A stretch of 64,000 nt of DNA, taken from the NCBI GenBank assembly GCA_002451795.1, contig DKDJ01000009.1, positions 124,001-188,000 of the forward strand, in the 5' to 3' direction. The position numbers were made by a program, and so were the translations under genes. The DNA comes from Bacteroidales bacterium UBA6851. GTDB lineage: Bacteria > Bacteroidota > Bacteroidia > Bacteroidales > UBA932. Within the stretch, counting starts at the first letter, position 1, and the number at the start of each line of letters is the position of its first letter. Of this stretch, positions 60,737 to 64,000 are shown piece by piece. The notes below the pieces were generated by a model, which saw nothing but the letters and a program-made list of their open reading frames with translations, searched no databases and had not been told where the DNA came from.

Positions 60737-61964
60737 CGAATCTATACAATATGACTGCTTGAGGGGTTGCGTCGTGACCAATGATCAGGAGTCTGGTGAG
60801 GTATGCTGCTCATACCGCCCTGGATGCTGCAAACTTGGCGATCGTAACTGGCTCAAGGATGCGCAGGATGGCACATATAAGGATATCTTTGAAGTACGGT
60901 TCAAAAATACGCGTAAAGGTTTCTATATCAATGATTCTCCGCAGAATGTAAGGGTGGGGGATATGGTGATGGTGGAGGCTACATCCGGGCTTGACCTTGG
61001 AATAGTTACTCTTGAGGGCCCTATAGTGGGTCGCCAGATGAAATACAAGGGACTGGACCCTGATACCGCAGAACTTAAGAAGATTTATCGCAAGGCACGC
61101 CAGTCGGATATCGATCGCTGGCAGGAGTCCATCGCAAGAGAACAAGAGACCATGATTAAGGCTAGAAGCATTGCTGCCGAGATGGGTCTTGAGATGAAAA
61201 TCGGAGATGTGGAGTTCCAGGGAGATGGCTCCAAGGCCATATTCTATTATATAGCCGATGGGCGTGTGGACTTCAGACAGCTCATCAAGGTTTTCGCGGA
61301 GGAATTCCGTATTAGGATCGAGATGAAGCAGATAGGTGCTCGTCAAGAAGCCGGGTTGATAGGTGGTATAGGAATATGCGGGCGAGAACTCTGCTGCGCC
61401 AACTATATTTCTTCGTTTCAGAGTATCTCCACGGCTGCTGCGCGCTGTCAGGATCTTTCCCTCAATCCGCAGAAACTTGCCGGCCAGTGCGGAAAGCTCA
61501 AATGCTGTCTCAACTACGAGGTGGCTACGTATATGGATGCCCAGTCAAGGATACCGAGGGTGAATGAGCCTCTTGAGTTCGAGGATGGCCAAGCTTATCT
61601 TCGCAAGACAGATATACTCAGGGAGACGATGTACTTCTCTTATGACAAGACTTCTGATGCCAACCTTTATCCCCTTGCGGCTTCCGAGGTCATGGAGATC
61701 ATCAAGATGAATCGCAACGGCATCAAGCCAGAATCTCTTCGCACAGAGCCAGAGCAGACCGCACCGGAGTTCATTACGGCTGTGGGCGATGATAGCATTA
61801 GCCGTTTCGACTCTCCAAAGCGCAAGCGGTCGCGCGGAGCCAAAAAAGGTGCCCAGAAACAGGGAGGCGGAGCTCCACGTCGGGAAGAAGGTGCTGCCCC
61901 GCGTCAGGGTAAAGGTCCACGTCAGCAGGGTCGTCAACGCAAGGAACCGAATCCGTCTGAGTAA
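60726..61964 (+). CDS. ricT: PSP1-domain protein RicT (YaaT)
   Basis: 412 aa. Conserved cysteine clusters VCCSYRPGCCK near the N-terminus and, in the core, GICGRELCCANY and CGKLKCCLNYE mark RicT, the Fe-S-associated member of the RicAFT complex that alters mRNA processing in Bacillus. The typical PSP1 segment DFRQLIKVFAEEFRIRIEM is present. The last 60 residues are a basic Arg/Lys/Gly/Gln tail. The position holB-ricT is widely conserved. trmB overlaps its stop as TAATG. Confidence 0.9.
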   Translation: MQNNESIQYDCLRGCVVTNDQESGEVCCSYRPGCCKLGDRNWLKDAQDGTYKDIFEVRFKNTRKGFYINDSPQNVRVGDMVMVEATSGLDLGIVTLEGPIVGRQMKYKGLDPDTAELKKIYRKARQSDIDRWQESIAREQETMIKARSIAAEMGLEMKIGDVEFQGDGSKAIFYYIADGRVDFRQLIKVFAEEFRIRIEMKQIGARQEAGLIGGIGICGRELCCANYISSFQSISTAAARCQDLSLNPQKLAGQCGKLKCCLNYEVATYMDAQSRIPRVNEPLEFEDGQAYLRKTDILRETMYFSYDKTSDANLYPLAASEVMEIIKMNRNGIKPESLRTEPEQTAPEFITAVGDDSISRFDSPKRKRSRGAKKGAQKQGGGAPRREEGAAPRQGKGPRQQGRQRKEPNPSE

Positions 61965-62812
61965 TGGGACACGACAAACTCAGAAAGTTTGCGGAGAATG
62001 ACACGTTCTCTTGTCTTGTGCAAGCCTCTTCTCGCGAGTTGCTTGCCAACGGGTATGAACATCTTGCTGACCATCCGATTAAGGGCCATTGGCGTCAAGA
62101 TAAGTTTTCGTCATGCAGTCCAGAGTGTCCGCTTGTGCTAGAACTTGGCTGCGGAAAAGGGGAATATACTGTGGCTATGTCTGAGCGTCGCGCAGATGAG
62201 GCTTTTGTCGGGGTAGATATTAAGGGGGCAAGACTATGGAAAGGTGCCAAATATGTTGAATCTAACCATATATCGAATGCTGCCTTTCTTCGTGCAAGAA
62301 TAGAGTTTATCTCCGCTTTTTTCGCGCCTGAAGAGGTGTCGCAGATTTGGCTCACTTTCTCTGACCCACAGTACAAAAGCCCTAACTCCCGGCTTAGTTC
62401 TCCGGTGTTTCTGAACAAGTACAGAGGGATGCTCAAGCGGGGAGGGGTCGTTCACCTTAAGACAGACTCACGGTTTCTGTACGAATATACTAAGGCTGTC
62501 TGTGAGGTGAATTCCTTAAAGGTGTTGGTGCAGACTGAAGATCTTTATGGAGAACTTGATAGACTTAGGCCTCTTGTAGACACCGAAGTGTATGAAGTAT
62601 CCACATTCTATGAGACCATGTTCCGGGAGCAGGGATATAAGATTAACTATCTCGCATTTGTTATTGACCATGAAGGGGAATACCGCCAGCCAATGGTGCC
62701 TCAGGAGTTTGATTCTGATTATTGGAGGTCAGTGGAGGGACCGAGGCTTCTCTTTGGGCATGACTCTGCAGAGACCCGTAGGCGCAAGTTGTTAGATGCG
62801 GTAGGGCAGTAG
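61964..62812 (+). CDS. trmB: tRNA (guanine-N7-)-methyltransferase
   Basis: 282 aa. SAM motif LVLELGCGKGEYTVAM (about residues 57-72), GVDIKGARLWKGAK, and the TrmB signature region IWLTFSDPQYKS, where Ser replaces the more common Pro of the F-P-D-P motif. C-terminal STFYETMFREQGYKINYLAF also fits. It methylates G46 of tRNA. About 50 residues longer than E. coli TrmB, mostly at the C-terminus. Confidence 0.9.
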   Translation: MGHDKLRKFAENDTFSCLVQASSRELLANGYEHLADHPIKGHWRQDKFSSCSPECPLVLELGCGKGEYTVAMSERRADEAFVGVDIKGARLWKGAKYVESNHISNAAFLRARIEFISAFFAPEEVSQIWLTFSDPQYKSPNSRLSSPVFLNKYRGMLKRGGVVHLKTDSRFLYEYTKAVCEVNSLKVLVQTEDLYGELDRLRPLVDTEVYEVSTFYETMFREQGYKINYLAFVIDHEGEYRQPMVPQEFDSDYWRSVEGPRLLFGHDSAETRRRKLLDAVGQ

Positions 62813-62860
62813 AATGCTGTGGCTCTTTTATGGGCGGTGGGGGGTGGCTTGTATGCCGTA

Positions 62861-62892
62861 ATTGGCGAAGTACTATATTTTTGCTATATTTG
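62861..62892 (+). promoter_or_regulatory. Promoter of metK
   Basis: ATTG (62861-62864), a 20-bp spacer and TATATTTG (62885-62892). Transcription from here covers the riboswitch candidate at 62908-62957. Confidence 0.65.
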
Positions 62893-62907
62893 CAGTCTTT
62901 TAACGCA

Positions 62908-62957
62908 GACGAGGACAGATTTGAATGCTTGCAACCTCGCTCAAAAAAATGCTAAAA
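62908..62957 (+). ncRNA. SAM-II riboswitch candidate upstream of metK
   Basis: P1 is CGAGG (62910-62914) with CCTCG (62935-62939). The loop carries ATTTGA (62919-62924) and then the conserved CTTGCAA (62928-62934). Downstream, TCAAA (62941-62945) pairs with the loop TTTGA to form the H-type pseudoknot, and AATGCTAAAA (62948-62957) matches the conserved SAM-II 3' part. SAM-II RNAs are known from alpha-proteobacteria and Bacteroidota in front of methionine genes. The metK ATG follows at once, so SAM binding would mask translation start. Assignment by eye from motif and pseudoknot. Confidence 0.75.
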
Positions 62958-62958
62958 T

Positions 62959-64000
62959 ATGAATTATCTTTTTACATCGGAGTCAGTCTCCGAAGGTCAT
63001 CCCGACAAGGTCGCTGACCAGATTTCAGATGCTATTCTTGATGAATTCCTCCGACAGGACAATGAGGCAAAAGTCGCTTGTGAGACATTCTGTACAGCGG
63101 GCCTTGTAGTGGTAGGAGGAGAGGTCCGTTCTGAAGATGCTTATGTGGATGTACCATCTGTGGTACGTCGTGTCATCAAGAGAATAGGTTACGACAAGGC
63201 GGAATATGGATTTGACGCATCTTCATGCGGCGTGATTTCTACTATCCATGAGCAGAGCGTCGATATAAACAGGGGTGTGGTGAGAGCGCTGCCTGAAGAG
63301 CAGGGGGCCGGAGATCAGGGTATGATGTTCGGCTATGCTTGCATTGATACGGAGGAGTATATGCCTTTGGCCCTTTCACTTTCTCACAGGATGCTGCAGA
63401 TTCTTGCCGATATCCGTCACAATGAGCCGGCTCTCATGCCTTACCTTAGGCCTGATGCTAAATCCCAGTTTACAGTGGAATTCTCAGCCAAGCATAAGCC
63501 GATTAGGATTCATACCATTGTGCTTAGTACACAACATGATGAGTTCGATACGGATGAGAATATGCAGAAGCGTATAGAGAAGGATGTCAGGGAAATTGTC
63601 ATTCCTCGTCTTATAGCATCACTTCCGCAGAGAACGGCGGCCCTTTTTGATGATCATTTCATCCTTCATGTCAATCCTACCGGGAAGTTCGTGATTGGTG
63701 GTCCTGCTGGAGATACGGGACTTACGGGAAGAAAAATAATTGTGGATACCTATGGCGGACGCGGTGCTCATGGTGGTGGCGCTTTCTCTGGAAAGGATCC
63801 GTCAAAGGTGGATAGGTCCGCTGCTTATGCTGCCAGATATATTGCTAAGAATCTTGTTGCTGCCGGTGTGGCCAAAGAGTGTCTTGTGCAGATAGCTTAT
63901 GCTATTGGAGTAGCTGAGCCTGTGAGCGTGTTTGTGGATACGTACGGCAGTGCATCTATCCCTGGATACGAGGGTCAGCAGGCAGACGCTTATATCGCTT
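62959..64000 (+). CDS. metK: S-adenosylmethionine synthase (partial, cut by window end)
   Basis: The frame from the ATG at 62959 stays open to the window end (347 codons). It opens MNYLFTSESVSEGHPDKVAD with His14 and Asp16 of the ATP site, followed by GAGDQGMMFGYA, the P-loop-like GGRGAHGGGAFSGKDPSKVD and RYIAKNLVAAGVA. It makes SAM from methionine and ATP. The internal segment around residues 135-200 (RPDAKSQFTVEF, VLSTQHDEFD) is normal. The candidate SAM-II riboswitch upstream would give product feedback. Confidence 0.96.
   Translation, partial: MNYLFTSESVSEGHPDKVADQISDAILDEFLRQDNEAKVACETFCTAGLVVVGGEVRSEDAYVDVPSVVRRVIKRIGYDKAEYGFDASSCGVISTIHEQSVDINRGVVRALPEEQGAGDQGMMFGYACIDTEEYMPLALSLSHRMLQILADIRHNEPALMPYLRPDAKSQFTVEFSAKHKPIRIHTIVLSTQHDEFDTDENMQKRIEKDVREIVIPRLIASLPQRTAALFDDHFILHVNPTGKFVIGGPAGDTGLTGRKIIVDTYGGRGAHGGGAFSGKDPSKVDRSAAYAARYIAKNLVAAGVAKECLVQIAYAIGVAEPVSVFVDTYGSASIPGYEGQQADAYIA

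Noticed and set aside
1..64000. CRISPR arrays, insertion sequences, prophage, rRNA operon, toxin-antitoxin or defence genes
   Set aside because: Scanned by eye for direct repeats, transposase or integrase motifs and typical defence domains; none supported.

Overview
The window is chromosomal DNA of a member of the Bacteroidota, most likely order Bacteroidales; genus is not determinable by eye. The evidence is promoters of the Bacteroides type (TTTG, 19-21 bp, TAnnTTTG), general scarcity of Shine-Dalgarno sites, and lineage-typical families: BACON lipoproteins, GLPGLI/Porph_ging, TonB-type barrels with a carboxypeptidase-regulatory N-domain, DUF4270, DUF4271, DUF4294, DUF3098, DUF2723, a PG0541-like partner of an RND pump, and what looks like a SAM-II riboswitch ahead of metK. 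It is a dense housekeeping region. I see no insertion sequence, prophage, CRISPR array or rRNA gene; there is one tRNA (Leu-CAA).

Layout: 1-1101 (-) mutS2 (partial) and dacA. 1285-5157 (+) first half of the S10 ribosomal operon (rplC-rplD-rplW-rplB-rpsS-rplV-rpsC), closed by a terminator. 5242-18904 is a 14-kb block of unrelated genes: a TlpA-like lipoprotein, uvrC and pnuC (+); a TonB-type barrel, a GLPGLI protein and a small amber-interrupted secreted-peptide gene (-); acpP (+); DUF4270 and a short glycogen synthase (-); ftsX, DUF3098, uppP and lpxH (+); DUF4294 (-). 19239-29725 (+) resumes the ribosomal cluster at rplP and runs through secY, map, infA, rpoA and rplQ. 29926-38400 (+) holds two BACON lipoproteins, the tRNA (-), aroB, a fused aroD-aroA and an OB-fold lipoprotein. 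38468-40265 (-) is a two-subunit transketolase. 40348-42575 (+) lepA and a YqaA protein; 42586-44978 (-) yidD, rnpA, hemD, DUF4271 and a SUI1 factor. 45053-48118 (+) a large DUF2723 membrane protein; 48192-49445 (-) pgk. 49529-62812 (+) a methyltransferase, lgt, a tripartite RND efflux operon with a PII-like partner, trxA, a small barrel, a LOG protein, polyprenyl synthase, holB, ricT and trmB. 62959-64000 (+) metK, cut by the window end.

Points most worth attention: (1) the S10 operon is broken exactly between rpsC and rplP, and both halves have their own promoter; (2) rplC, not rpsJ, is the first gene; (3) a type I dehydroquinate dehydratase is fused to EPSP synthase; (4) two thioredoxin-fold genes share a geometry in which the promoter -7 box is followed after 2 nt by an intrinsic terminator hairpin; (5) the small secreted-peptide gene has an in-frame TAG; (6) two neighbouring lipoproteins share an unnamed repeat of about 115 residues. 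I did not find a clearly new multi-gene defence or mobile system here.
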